This document shows, in pieces, positions 17,263 to 26,516 of a stretch of 64,000 bases of DNA (the stretch's first letter is position 1; each line of letters begins with the position of its first letter). Source of the stretch: Anaerolineae bacterium (GTDB lineage: Bacteria; Chloroflexota; Anaerolineae; 4572-78; J111); assembly GCA_022071955.1 (NCBI GenBank), contig JAJVIM010000008.1, positions 1 through 64,000 on the forward strand, read 5' to 3'. Under the pieces are notes generated by a model that was given only the letters and a program-made list of their open reading frames with translations, was not told the DNA's origin and did not search any database. A program made the position numbers and the translations under genes.

Positions 17263-18330
17263 ATGTCTCAACTACTGGCAGCAATATTTTTGGTGTTAAT
17301 TTCATCGGCGTTGTGTTCCGGCGCGGAAGCCGCGCTGTTTTCTGTGCCGCTGGTCAAGGCCCGCCAACTGGCCGAGTCAAAAAGCCCGGCGGCGCGGGCG
17401 CTGCTGCATATCCGCGAAAACATGAGCCGGCCGATTGCCACCATCGTTATTTTAAACAACATTGCCAATATTGTGGGCAGCATCGCTGTGGGCAAAATTG
17501 CCTCTGATGTTTTGGGCAGCCACTGGCTGGGGCTGATCTCCGGCGTGCTCACTTTTTTGGTCATTGTTTTTTCAGAGATTGTGCCCAAAACGCTGGGCGA
17601 ACGGTACGCCGAGCGCATTGCGGTGGTGGTAGCTGTGCCGGTGCTGTGGCTGGCCCGGCTGTTTACCCCGCTGGTGTGGGCCATCGAGAAGCTGACCGCG
17701 CCCATTACCAAAGGCAAAACCGGCCCCACCACCAACGAGGCCGAAATCAAGCTGCTGGCTAAAATTGGCCAGCAGGAGGGTTTGATTGAAAATGACGAAC
17801 TGGAGATGATTCACCACGTGTTTCATCTCAACGATGTGACGGCCGGCGAGTTGATGACGCCGCGGGTGGTGATGACCTACCTGCCGGGCAGCATCACCCT
17901 GGCCGAAGCCACGGAGCAGATTATCGCCTCGCAGCACAGCCGGATTGTGGTAATTGGTGAAAATGTGGACGATGTGATTGGGGTGGCCTACAAAAGTGAA
18001 CTGCTCACCGCGCTGATCAACCAGCAATCCGACCAGCCGATTTCGGCGCTGGCCCGCACCCCGCCGCTGGTGCCAGACTCAACCAAGGCCGATGACCTGC
18101 TCCAATTTTTTCGGCGGGAACGGCGGCACCTGGCCGTGGTCATCGATGAGTTTGGCGGCGTGGCCGGGGTGGTTACGTTGGAAGATGTGCTGGAAACGCT
18201 GACCGGCGAAATTGTGGATGAAACAGACCAGGCCATCGATTTGCAGGAAGTGGCTCGCCGCCGCCGGCGGGATGTGCTCCCCAGCAAAGAGTTTAAAATC
18301 CCCGGAACCAATCAACCGCCGAGCATATAG
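17263..18330 (+). CDS. CNNM/CBS-domain membrane protein, third of three, short form
   Basis: The 355-aa protein has a DUF21/CNNM membrane domain (about 1-170, starting LLAAIFLVLISSALCSGAEAAL) and a CBS pair (about 195-320: ELMTPRVVMTYLPG and VVIDEFGGVAGVVTLEDVLE). It lacks the CorC/HlyC C-terminal domain of its two neighbours, which makes it the short, DUF21-CBS type. It follows the second gene with a 3-base gap. Its 3' end overlaps the converging spermidine-synthase-like gene by 19 bases. Confidence 0.86.
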   Translation: MSQLLAAIFLVLISSALCSGAEAALFSVPLVKARQLAESKSPAARALLHIRENMSRPIATIVILNNIANIVGSIAVGKIASDVLGSHWLGLISGVLTFLVIVFSEIVPKTLGERYAERIAVVVAVPVLWLARLFTPLVWAIEKLTAPITKGKTGPTTNEAEIKLLAKIGQQEGLIENDELEMIHHVFHLNDVTAGELMTPRVVMTYLPGSITLAEATEQIIASQHSRIVVIGENVDDVIGVAYKSELLTALINQQSDQPISALARTPPLVPDSTKADDLLQFFRRERRHLAVVIDEFGGVAGVVTLEDVLETLTGEIVDETDQAIDLQEVARRRRRDVLPSKEFKIPGTNQPPSI

Positions 18331-19877
18331 CGCAAAATCAGGCGGTGGATCACCTGTTCCACCGGCGCTTTGTCATCGGTAAAAACCATGTCTCCCGGCT
18401 GGAGCGGATACACGCCGGTGTTGATGGCTCTATCGGCCACGCGCTGAAGCTGGGGGTGGGGCAGCAGTACCGCGTTGGCAAAAAAGTTTTCGGTGCGGGT
18501 GGGCTGTTTGGTGGCAACCACCAAACTGTTGCCCAGCGAACTGCCGTAGCTGGGCACATCGATGACGTACACGCTTGGGAATACGCTGCCCATCGTGGTG
18601 CCCAGCGCTTCAACCAGGCTGGTGTCGGTGGCAGTGCGGCCGGCGTTGATCACCACCACCCCATCGGCGTTGAGGTGATCAAACACCTGCTGAAAAAATT
18701 CCTGCGTGGTCAACTGAAATGGAATGTAGGGTGGGCGGTAGGCGTCTACGGCAATCACATCGTAGCTGTGATCGGTGGTGGCCAAAAAATAGCGGCCATC
18801 CTGAGCATGCACGGTAAAATTGGGTTCAGTCATATCAAACCAGCGCCGGCCCACGGCAATGATTTCGGGGTCAATTTCCACGCCGTCGATGGGGATGGGG
18901 CCGTAGATTTCGCTGTAGGCTTTGGCAATGGTGCCGGCCGCCGAGCCGATGATGAGCAGGCTGTTCACTTGCTCCGGGGGATACGGCGGCGGGTTAAAAT
19001 AGGGCGCAATCAAAAAATAGTCCCACACACCGTCAACCAGCGGGTAATCCACGTAATCGCGGTTATACAGGGAATGGATGCCCTCGCCCTCGTTGAGCTG
19101 CAAAGCCATCCACTCGCCGCCGTGGCCGTCTTCAATGCGGAGCACCTGAATGTAGTTGTACCCGGACTCGGTTTCATATACCAGGCCGGGGGTCGGTTTG
19201 ATGGGCAAGCCGGCCCACAAAATATTCATCACCACCAAAATGACGGCCATACTGGCGTAGGCCAGCGCCAGTTTGGGCCGGGTGAACAGCAGCCCCAGCA
19301 GGCTGATGGCCAGCAGGAGGATGGCCAGCACAAAAAAGGTGAGGCGCGTGCCCAGCCAGGGGATGAGCAGCAGCACCGGCAAAAACGTACCCACCAAACT
19401 GCCCAGCGTGCTGACGGCGTAAATTGAGCCGGCGGTGTTGCCGCCGTGGGCCACATCTCGCAGCGACAGCCGGATGGCAAACGGCGACACCGTGCCCAGC
19501 AGGGTGATCGGCAGCACAAACAACACCAACACGCCCACCAGCGAGCCGAGCAACAGACCGGCATCAAACTGGGCCAACCCCTGCACCGCCCAACCCAAAA
19601 TTGGCCGGGCGATAAACGGCACCAGTCCCACCAAAAACGCGCCCCAGGCGGTAATTTGGTACAGCGTGCTGGGTCGCGGGTCGCGATCGGCCCAGCGCCC
19701 GCCGATGGCGTAACCGGCGGTCAGGTACAGCAGCATCAGGCCGATGATGCTGGCCCAAACCACCAGCGAATTGCCAAAAAACGGGTCCAGCAGCCGGCTG
19801 GCCGACAGCTCAACCCCCAGCGTCGTCATTCCGGAGACAAAAACCAATAACAGCAAATATCCGTTTTGCTTGCGCAA
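18312..19877 (-). CDS. Fused membrane/spermidine-synthase-like protein
   Basis: The 521-aa product has an N-terminal polytopic membrane part (about seven to eight hydrophobic segments, residues 5-225). It is followed by a class I methyltransferase-fold domain resembling spermidine synthase (about 240-500): nucleotide site LLIIGSAAGTIAKAY at about 305-320, acidic motif GVEIDPEIIAVGR and the catalytic-type VIAVDAYRPPYIPF. Such fusions are widespread but mostly unassigned; aminopropyltransfer is possible and not proven. No polyamine gene is adjacent. Confidence 0.8.
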   Translation of the reverse strand: MRKQNGYLLLLVFVSGMTTLGVELSASRLLDPFFGNSLVVWASIIGLMLLYLTAGYAIGGRWADRDPRPSTLYQITAWGAFLVGLVPFIARPILGWAVQGLAQFDAGLLLGSLVGVLVLFVLPITLLGTVSPFAIRLSLRDVAHGGNTAGSIYAVSTLGSLVGTFLPVLLLIPWLGTRLTFFVLAILLLAISLLGLLFTRPKLALAYASMAVILVVMNILWAGLPIKPTPGLVYETESGYNYIQVLRIEDGHGGEWMALQLNEGEGIHSLYNRDYVDYPLVDGVWDYFLIAPYFNPPPYPPEQVNSLLIIGSAAGTIAKAYSEIYGPIPIDGVEIDPEIIAVGRRWFDMTEPNFTVHAQDGRYFLATTDHSYDVIAVDAYRPPYIPFQLTTQEFFQQVFDHLNADGVVVINAGRTATDTSLVEALGTTMGSVFPSVYVIDVPSYGSSLGNSLVVATKQPTRTENFFANAVLLPHPQLQRVADRAINTGVYPLQPGDMVFTDDKAPVEQVIHRLILRYMLGG

Positions 19878-19893
19878 AAGTAACTCCTGTGAG

Positions 19894-19930
19894 AATAGGA
19901 TTTAGGGGTCAGGAGTTAGGAATTAGGGGA
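19894..19930 (+). repeat. Dispersed AGGGGTCAGGA repeat, copy 1, and neighbouring hairpins
   Basis: The stretch AATAGGATTTAGGGGTCAGG and the bases after it to 19930 recur inverted at 47290-47319. The rest of the 19878-20201 spacer holds a perfect 12-bp inverted repeat at 19962-19987 (GAGTCCAAAACT, loop AC) and GGGCGCTTC/GAAGCGCCC near 20063-20082. No gene is visible there. Confidence 0.65.
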
Positions 19931-20149
19931 TTCCTGACTTGACTCTCAAAAATTGTGACCAGAGTCCAAAACTACAGTTTTGGACTCCATATTATTATCG
20001 TTGGTGTTACCCCAGGGGAACTATCGAATCCCTGTGAAAATAAGCGTACCGGCGAATGTAGGGGCGCTTCGGGAAGCGCCCTGCGCCGAAGGCAAGTGTT
20101 CTCGCTGCCTGCCCGCCGGGGTATTATAGCGAGGGGAACAAGCAAAAGG

Positions 20150-20180
20150 CAAAAGAAAAGGGCCACCTTGCGGTAGCCCT
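20150..20180 (-). terminator. Intrinsic terminator after the primary sigma factor gene
   Basis: On the minus strand AGGGCTACC pairs with GGTGGCCCT across a GCAA tetraloop, followed by TTTTCTTTTG. It lies just after the sigma factor stop at 20202. Confidence 0.82.
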
Positions 20181-20201
20181 GAATTTATAGCGTTTATGGA
20201 G

Positions 20202-21443
20202 TCAGCTCAGGTAATCGCGGAGCTGGCGGCTGCGGCGCGGATGGCGCAGTTTGCGCAGCGCCTGCCCTTCAATCTGGCGGATGCGTTCGCGGGTGAGGCC
20301 AAACTTTTTACCCACTTCTTCCAGCGTGTAGCTGCGGCCATTTTGCAGCCCAAAGCGCAGGCGCAAAATGCGGGCTTCGCGCGGGGTGAGAGTGCTGAGC
20401 ACATCTTCCAGTTTTTCCTGCAGCAGCCGGTGGTAAGCGGCATCCGGCGGGGTGGGGGCATCTTCATCTTCAATAAAGTTGCCCAACTCGCTGTCTTCCT
20501 CTTCACCTACCGGGCGCTCCAGCGATACCGGGTGGCGGCTAACGCGCAGCATCCAGCGAACTTTGGCCGGTTCCAGTTCCATGTGTTCGGCCAGCTCTTC
20601 CGGGGTGGGTTTGCGGCCCCATACCTGCTCCAACTGGCGCGAAACCTGATGCAGCTTGCGGATGCGGTCGCTCATGTGTACCGGCACACGAATAGTGCGG
20701 CCCTGGTCGGCCAGAGCGCGGGTAATGGCCTGGCGAATCCACCAGGTAGCGTAGGTGCTAAATTTATAGCCGCGGCGATAATCAAACTTTTCCACGGCTT
20801 TCATCAAACCGAGGTTGCCTTCCTGAATTAAGTCAGAGAAAGGTACACCCTGCCCCATATATTTTTTGGCAATGCTAACCACCAGGCGGGTGTTGGCTTT
20901 GATCAGATGATCCCGAGAGCGATCGCCCTCGCGGACATACCGGCGCAGTTTGCGTTCGGTTTCTTCATTAAATTGTTGTTTGGCCAGCTTGCGCTGCGCC
21001 TTGCGACCACGTTCAAGATTTTTGGCCAGCAAAATTTCTTCGGCGGGGGCCAGCAGCGGCACGCGCGCCATTTCTTTTAAATACAGGCTGATGGTGTCAT
21101 CGGCAGCGATGCCACTCAAATCAAAAGGATCGGGAATAGCAATCGAGGGGTCGTCGGTGTCCTCGCCCGGCTGTTCTTTGAGCCGGCGCTCTTCATCAGC
21201 CTCTGTCTGGTCATTGTAAACTTCAATGCCCTGGTTGACGAGCTGAATAAAGATCTCTTCGAGCTGATTCATACTGTCTTCAGCTTCGGGGAACGCCGAT
21301 AGGAGATCGTCGGTGAGCAGGTAGCCACGTTCAACAGCTTTGCTAATAAGTTCATCTAAAATATTTGGTTCTTGTTTGGTATCGGATTCATCGTTGAACA
21401 GATCTTCGGGGTCTTCAGAAATCATCACGTCATCAACTATCAT
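20202..21443 (-). CDS. rpoD: Primary-type RNA polymerase sigma factor (RpoD/SigA)
   Basis: The 413-aa protein has a partial region 1.1 ([20 protein letters not shown] at about 28-47), region 1.2 ([18 protein letters not shown]) and a full region 2 with the housekeeping signature [19 protein letters not shown] and [19 protein letters not shown]. Region 3 follows, then region 4.2 ([20 protein letters not shown]) near the C-terminus. It recruits RNA polymerase to -10/-35 promoters like the ones listed here. The ATG at 21443 is preferred over a GTG at 21449, because GAGG then lies at normal spacing. A strong promoter at 21697-21726 implies a roughly 245-base 5' leader. Confidence 0.94.
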   Translation of the reverse strand: MIVDDVMISEDPEDLFNDESDTKQEPNILDELISKAVERGYLLTDDLLSAFPEAEDSMNQLEEIFIQLVNQGIEVYNDQTEADEERRLKEQPGEDTDDPSIAIPDPFDLSGIAADDTISLYLKEMARVPLLAPAEEILLAKNLERGRKAQRKLAKQQFNEETERKLRRYVREGDRSRDHLIKANTRLVVSIAKKYMGQGVPFSDLIQEGNLGLMKAVEKFDYRRGYKFSTYATWWIRQAITRALADQGRTIRVPVHMSDRIRKLHQVSRQLEQVWGRKPTPEELAEHMELEPAKVRWMLRVSRHPVSLERPVGEEEDSELGNFIEDEDAPTPPDAAYHRLLQEKLEDVLSTLTPREARILRLRFGLQNGRSYTLEEVGKKFGLTRERIRQIEGQALRKLRHPRRSRQLRDYLS

Positions 21444-21696
21444 TTTCACCTCGGTTTGCCAACATCAACCAGCGCATTGGCTTGGAGCCTCTACCCTGGC
21501 TGTGAATTTTTAAGAGTTAGAACACCAATCCAAACGCACAAGAGGAGGAAGCATTAAAAAATTTTTCTAAAATCTGCTGCGATCAGGTGGAGTATAAAAA
21601 TGGAGAATCTTACTTCAGTATCCTTAAGGATTGATTAAAAAATTATTGCTATAAAAGAGGATTTTCAAAAAACATTCATTTCTAAAGAACGTCGGT

Positions 21697-21726
21697 ATTA
21701 TATCATAGGCAAAGTGCGCATGTCAA
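21697..21726 (-). promoter_or_regulatory. Consensus promoter of the primary sigma factor gene
   Basis: On the minus strand TTGACA (21726-21721) and TATAAT (21702-21697) match consensus exactly with an 18-bp spacer. The transcript would start near 21690, giving a leader of about 245 bases to 21443. The leader is A/T-rich with a weak hairpin around 21595-21640 and no recognised riboswitch. The spacer between 21730 and 21841 holds nothing I recognise. Confidence 0.85.
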
Positions 21727-21841
21727 CCCCTTTTTGGTTATGTCTAGTTAGTGCGAAAACAGGCGTAACCAATATCAGGCCGACAGTTGCATTTGCCACA
21801 ATGTTGATTAATACCCGGTGAGGATTTGTGCGAGGGAAAGC

Positions 21842-23875
21842 TCACGGCGTGGGCGTTACAAAATCGTACTTAAACTCAACCAGCAAAAATTCGCCGCCGC
21901 CCAAAACCACAGTGACTTTAGCCAGGTCAACCAATTCGATTTCATATTCGGCGGGGGGCAGGCCGCCAAATTCGGTGGCAAAATCGCCCAATTCAGGTTT
22001 GGTGCCGGTGAGTTGCGGCGGGCTTTGCCAGCTACCGCTGCGCACAATTATCGGTTGATCTTTTAACCCCACAGCCCGCACCCCGATGGCTCCGGCGCCG
22101 GTGACTACCCGTTCAACTACCCGGCCCTGCCAGGCCAAGGCCGGTGTTGGCGTGAGCGTGGGCAACGGGAGCGGTGTGACAGTTGCCGTTGGCGTTGGCG
22201 GCGCAACGGCAGCGCCGGCCGGAGTGACAACCGTCGGTGATACGGTTCGTGGGCTGGCGCCTTTGCCCACCAACGGCTGGTTTTGAGCCGATGGCTGCGG
22301 GGCAGCCGTGGCGTTGGGGGCAAACTCAATTTCCGCCAGACCAGCGCCATCGACAAAAAGGCGGTAGCGGCTGCCGGTGTGCAGCGCCTCTATTTCGACC
22401 ACGCCGGGACCGAGCTGGCCAAATTCGCAGGCGGGTGCGCCCAAAACCGGGTTGGGCACGGCTTCGCAGTAGCGGGTTGCGCCCAACCGCAGCGATTTGA
22501 GCGAAACAATTTGCCCCGGCCGGCCGATCACTTTTACCCGAATCAGGCCATCAGTTTTGGGCTGCGCCAGCATGCCGTTGCTGTTTTGTGTTGCTGTGGC
22601 CTGCCAGCCGGTAATTCCGGGCGGCAAAACCTCCACATTAAACACCACGCGCACCGCCTGGTTATTGTTGACCTGCACCGGCAAACTGACGTTCACCCCT
22701 TCGGGATCAAGGGTGTACCAGCCCGCGGGCAAGCCTTTGAACGTGCAGACATCCTGCTCCGTGCCCTCCTGGCCGGTAATGCAGCGCTGCTCGGGCCACT
22801 GGTCGTCGCCGGGACGGGTCAGCCTGACCGGCATTCCCGCGATACCGGCTATTCTGACGGCAATTTCACCGGGTTCGGTATCGATAGGACTGCGCCGGTC
22901 GATCACGCCTATCCAGCGAGTGACCGGGGTTGGCGTTGGCGAAGCCGGCAGTAGCGTGCTGGTGGGTGAGGGCGTTGGGGTTGGCAGCGGCGTGTTGGTT
23001 GGCGTTGGCGTGGCCGTAGGCGGAACCACTGACGCCGTTGCCGTGGGCGGCGCTGGTTGAGGGGTAACGGTGGACGCCACCGGGTTAAATTCTACCCGGG
23101 TTTCAACATTGGGTTTCAGGTCTACCCGAAAAGGGCCGACCAGCCCCAGCACCTCAATCAAATATGTGCCGGGGGTGAGACCGGTAAACTCGACGGTGTT
23201 TGGCCCCAGTTCAGCGGGTTTTTGACCGGTGTAAGCGGTGTTGAGCACCTGGGTAAAGGTAGAAATCTGCACGGGTTGAGCGTTGCGCCCGGCCACAGTT
23301 ACCAATAACCGGGCAAATGGCACGCCCCCGGCCGAACGTTCGCTGACAACCTGCCCGGCCCAGTCGGAAGCGCCGGCCTCCGTGGGCAGCGGCGTAACCG
23401 GCGCGGTGGCCGGCGCTGCGGCAACCGGCACAAATTCAATGACGGCCAGATTGTAATTATCGGCTTCAACTTGCAGGCTGGCCCCCAATGCCGGTACGCT
23501 CACCGTCCACAGGCCTTTGGTTACCGGCGCAAATTCGGCGGCAAACGGCCCGTATTCCGGTTTGCTGCCAGATTTGCCAATGATGAAGGTGTTGCCATTC
23601 CGTAGTTCAATGGGCGTATCCAAAACGCCCGTAACAGAGACTCTAAAAATAGAGCCTTGCCCTTCGGTGACACCCAACGTGTTGCTAACCAGCCGGCCAA
23701 CCCAGGTTTTTGGCGCTGTGGTGGTGGGGGTACGTGTTGGCAGTTGGGCGGTATCACCGGTGGATTGCGCCGCCACAACCGCCCGCATGCCACCGATTGG
23801 AAAAAGCAGTATTGCCAGTAAAACCAACAAAATTATTCTGCTGGCGTTACGCTTTAGCCAGTTGTTGTTGACCAA
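21842..23875 (-). CDS. Secreted or surface protein with five repeats of about 95 aa and Pro/Thr linkers
   Basis: The 677-aa product has an N-terminal signal peptide or anchor (ASRIILLVLLAILLFPIGG). It carries five diverged repeats, each opening with a W-x-G/A element (TWVGR, DWAGQ, RWIGV, GWQAT, AWQGR) and ending in a (V/I)EF-(N/A/V)P or VEFKY strand, so likely beta-sandwich units. Linkers are Thr/Pro/Val-rich. I do not recognise the repeat family. The start is set at a TTG (23875), because GGAGG lies 8 bases upstream, whereas the in-frame ATG at 23908 lies only 3 bases after a TATAAT at 23916-23911 and would probably precede the transcript start. The ORF ends 18 bases after the last Phe-rich strand. 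Confidence 0.75.
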   Translation of the reverse strand: MVNNNWLKRNASRIILLVLLAILLFPIGGMRAVVAAQSTGDTAQLPTRTPTTTAPKTWVGRLVSNTLGVTEGQGSIFRVSVTGVLDTPIELRNGNTFIIGKSGSKPEYGPFAAEFAPVTKGLWTVSVPALGASLQVEADNYNLAVIEFVPVAAAPATAPVTPLPTEAGASDWAGQVVSERSAGGVPFARLLVTVAGRNAQPVQISTFTQVLNTAYTGQKPAELGPNTVEFTGLTPGTYLIEVLGLVGPFRVDLKPNVETRVEFNPVASTVTPQPAPPTATASVVPPTATPTPTNTPLPTPTPSPTSTLLPASPTPTPVTRWIGVIDRRSPIDTEPGEIAVRIAGIAGMPVRLTRPGDDQWPEQRCITGQEGTEQDVCTFKGLPAGWYTLDPEGVNVSLPVQVNNNQAVRVVFNVEVLPPGITGWQATATQNSNGMLAQPKTDGLIRVKVIGRPGQIVSLKSLRLGATRYCEAVPNPVLGAPACEFGQLGPGVVEIEALHTGSRYRLFVDGAGLAEIEFAPNATAAPQPSAQNQPLVGKGASPRTVSPTVVTPAGAAVAPPTPTATVTPLPLPTLTPTPALAWQGRVVERVVTGAGAIGVRAVGLKDQPIIVRSGSWQSPPQLTGTKPELGDFATEFGGLPPAEYEIELVDLAKVTVVLGGGEFLLVEFKYDFVTPTP

Positions 23876-24013
23876 GACCGGGCCTCCGGTTAAAAATTTT
23901 TTATGCATTTATTATACGTTGGCTTTGAGTGTTCCTTCACCGCCCAAAAAGAGCGTTTGCGTCTGGTTTGGTTTCAGACTAAAATCAAATAAACGGCAAA
24001 GGAGCTTGAAAAT

Positions 24014-24751
24014 ATGGAAATTTTGGGCATTGATATTGGAGGTTCGGGGATTAAAGGTGCGCCGGTCAATATTGAAACCGGCGAGCTAACCAGCGATCGA
24101 TACCGGATTCCGACCCCCGAACCTTCTGTGCCAGAGGCTGTGGCAGATGTTGTAGCCAAAATTACCCGCCATTTTGAGTGGACAGGGCCGATTGGCTGCA
24201 CGTTTCCGGCGGTGATAAAAAATGGCGTGGCTCTCACCGCGGCAAATGTAGACAACACCTGGATTGGCACCAATGGCCAAAAACTTTTGCGTGAAAAAAC
24301 CGGCTGCCCGGTTCTCCTGTTAAACGATGCCGATGCCGCCGGCTTTGCCGAAATGAAGTTTGGGGCCAGTCAGGATCGGACCGGGGTGGTGATTTTGCTC
24401 ACCCTGGGCACCGGCATTGGCAGCGCCATTTTTGTGAATGGGGTGCTGGTTCCCAACACCGAATTTGGCCACCTGGATATCCGTGGCAAAGATGCCGAAA
24501 ACCGCGCTTCCGACCGGATTCGCAAAGCCGAAGATTTATCGTGGAAAGAATGGGCCAAGCGCGTCAACGAATATTTGCAGCGGATGGAAGCCCTGTTTTG
24601 GCCCGATCTTTTTATTATTGGCGGCGGCGTGAGCAAAAAACACGAGAAATTTTTCCGCTACTTCGACATAAAAACCGAGATTGTTCCGGCTAAAACGCTC
24701 AACGAAGCCGGAATTATCGGCGCGGCGCTGGCCGCCAAAATGCTACTTTGA
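24014..24751 (+). CDS. ppgK: Polyphosphate glucokinase (ROK family)
   Basis: This 245-aa ROK kinase phosphorylates glucose with inorganic polyphosphate (often ATP as well). The N-terminal phosphate-binding motif [20 protein letters not shown] (4-23) has the GGSGIK form typical of PPGK. The glucose/catalytic region [18 protein letters not shown] and the second phosphate loop [15 protein letters not shown] follow. The ROK zinc motif (CxCGxxGC) is absent, as in polyphosphate glucokinases. GGAG lies 8-9 bases before the ATG. A PPK2 gene 6 kb away (30831) supports polyphosphate use by this organism. Confidence 0.92.
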   Translation: MEILGIDIGGSGIKGAPVNIETGELTSDRYRIPTPEPSVPEAVADVVAKITRHFEWTGPIGCTFPAVIKNGVALTAANVDNTWIGTNGQKLLREKTGCPVLLLNDADAAGFAEMKFGASQDRTGVVILLTLGTGIGSAIFVNGVLVPNTEFGHLDIRGKDAENRASDRIRKAEDLSWKEWAKRVNEYLQRMEALFWPDLFIIGGGVSKKHEKFFRYFDIKTEIVPAKTLNEAGIIGAALAAKMLL

Positions 24752-24905
24752 TACGTGGTACAACTCATTAGAGATGTGTTGTTCAGCTTTATTAAAGCAC
24801 TTGTTTTTGAACCTCTTTTGTAAATTGATGTGCTACAATTACAGTTAGGTAAACTTGTCCCGCCCACTATGTGAGTGAGGCACCTATCTAACAAGGATGC
24901 TGACT

Positions 24906-26438
24906 GTGGACGCCCCGGCTGAAATTTCAACCCCCACTGTGATGGTTCTGGATGATGAAGAAATTGTCAGGCGTGCCCTTATGCGACGCCTGGAAAGTTC
25001 CGGTTATGTTGTGCATACCGCCAAAGATTATCCGGAATTCACTGAACGGATGGTTGAGTGTGATGCAGTTTTGTGCGACATTATTTTGCCGGGCGGGAGC
25101 GGTTTGGATGCGCTCAAATTTACCCGCGAGCATTTTCCGTATACGCCCGTAATTTTAATGACCGGCCAGCCCTCTTATGAAACCGCCGCCGAGGCCATTC
25201 GGCTGGGCGCGTTTGATTATTTAACCAAACCCGTAAGCAAAACCAATTTGCTGCTTACTCTGGAACGAGCCATTAGAAACCGCCAGCTTATGCTGGAGAA
25301 ACAGCGGCTGGAGGCCGAAAACAAAGCTTATCGCCTTCAACTGGAAGAAAAAGTGGCTCAGCAAACCCAGGCGCTGCGTGAGTCGCAGGAATTTTTAACC
25401 ACACTGACCAACACCATGGCCGATGTGGTGTTTAGTTTGAGCATGCCCGGTTTTAATATTGATTACGTAAATCAATCCGTTATCAAAATTTTTGGCTATC
25501 AACCCGGGGAGATTCTGGGCCAGCCTTTTTCACAGTTGTTTATCGATGATTTGAGTTTTGCCGTATTTAACCAGAAACAGATTGGTGCGTTATCCGCCGG
25601 GAATTCGCAGATGCGGATTGAGCAGCCCATGCTCAAAAAAGATGGCTCAACCATTACCGCCGAAGTGGTTTCGACGTTGGTTACTGCGGAGGATGGCCAG
25701 CTTGTAGAAGTTATCAGCGTGGTCCGGGATGTTACAGAACGCAGTTTTTTGTTTGGCGTGGTGGCTCACGAACTGCGCAGCCCGTTGAGCCTGGTGACCG
25801 GTTTTTTGCAGGTTTTGCTGAGCGATTTTGCCACAATGGATCAGGCCAGCCTGGCTAGATATTTGCAAACACTCAATAAACAATCGCTGCGCATGCTTCA
25901 CATGCTCGATGAGTTTCTGGATGTGACCAAAATAGAATTTGGCGATGTTACGCTTAACCGGGAGCGGGTGAATATTGTCGATTTGGTTCAGGATTATGTC
26001 GATGAATTTTCGTACCTGGCCTCAAAAAAAGACATCGTTTTAAAAGAGAAGTACGACAAACCGCTGTTGGAGTGCGTTTGCGATGCGCACAAAATTGGCG
26101 AGGTTGTGGCCAACCTTATTGACAACGCCATCAAATATTCTCACCCGGGGACCACGGTTCAGTTGATGGCCCGGCAGGAAAACGGCTCGGTGTGGGTTGG
26201 CGTTAAGGATGAGGGAACGGGCATAAAATCAGAGGAGATACAGTATTTGTTTAAGGGTTTTAGCCACAAGCGCGTCAGCACCAAACCCACCGGCGATGAA
26301 GTTTCTACCGGCCTGGGGTTGGCCATTTGCAAGCGCATCGTCGAGGCGCATCAGGGTAAAATAGGCGTTGAGTCTACGTTTGGGCAGGGCGCAACTTTTT
26401 GGTTTTCGCTGCCGGTAAACGGCTTTCCCCCCAAATAA
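24906..26438 (+). CDS. Sensor histidine kinase with N-terminal receiver domain (REC-PAS-HisKA-HATPase)
   Basis: The 510-aa protein has a receiver domain (about 10-125: VMVLDDEEIVRRAL, phospho-acceptor in AVLCDIILPGGSG, LTKPVSKTN) and a short coiled coil. A PAS domain (about 160-275) is followed by a HisKA domain with the H-box FLFGVVAHELRSPLSL. The ATPase carries N, G1 and G2 boxes (NLIDNAIKYSHPG, VKDEGTGIKSEEI, STGLGLAICKRI). It has no membrane segments, so it is a soluble phosphorelay kinase controlled by another kinase; no partner is adjacent. The GTG at 24906 is chosen over an ATG at 24897 because AAGGA abuts the ATG but lies 8 bases before the GTG. Confidence 0.88.
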   Translation: MDAPAEISTPTVMVLDDEEIVRRALMRRLESSGYVVHTAKDYPEFTERMVECDAVLCDIILPGGSGLDALKFTREHFPYTPVILMTGQPSYETAAEAIRLGAFDYLTKPVSKTNLLLTLERAIRNRQLMLEKQRLEAENKAYRLQLEEKVAQQTQALRESQEFLTTLTNTMADVVFSLSMPGFNIDYVNQSVIKIFGYQPGEILGQPFSQLFIDDLSFAVFNQKQIGALSAGNSQMRIEQPMLKKDGSTITAEVVSTLVTAEDGQLVEVISVVRDVTERSFLFGVVAHELRSPLSLVTGFLQVLLSDFATMDQASLARYLQTLNKQSLRMLHMLDEFLDVTKIEFGDVTLNRERVNIVDLVQDYVDEFSYLASKKDIVLKEKYDKPLLECVCDAHKIGEVVANLIDNAIKYSHPGTTVQLMARQENGSVWVGVKDEGTGIKSEEIQYLFKGFSHKRVSTKPTGDEVSTGLGLAICKRIVEAHQGKIGVESTFGQGATFWFSLPVNGFPPK

Positions 26439-26513
26439 AAACCGGAACCTACAGGCTCCGGTTTGGAATAGATTTGCAGGGCAAACGGCCAAAGTTTTGG
26501 CCGTTTGTTTTTT
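26437..26513 (+). terminator. Two consecutive terminator hairpins between converging genes
   Basis: A hairpin AAACCGGA/TCCGGTTT (26437-26463) is followed by CAAACGGCC/GGCCGTTTG (26482-26507) with TTTTTT on the plus strand. The second lies directly after the stop codon of the converging phosphoglycerate mutase gene and could serve both directions. Confidence 0.85.
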
Positions 26514-26516
26514 GGG

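Noticed and set aside
22130-23060. GTTGGCGTTGGC-type DNA repeats that look like a tandem array
   Set aside because: They encode Pro/Thr linkers in the five-repeat protein and lack the unique spacers of a CRISPR array.
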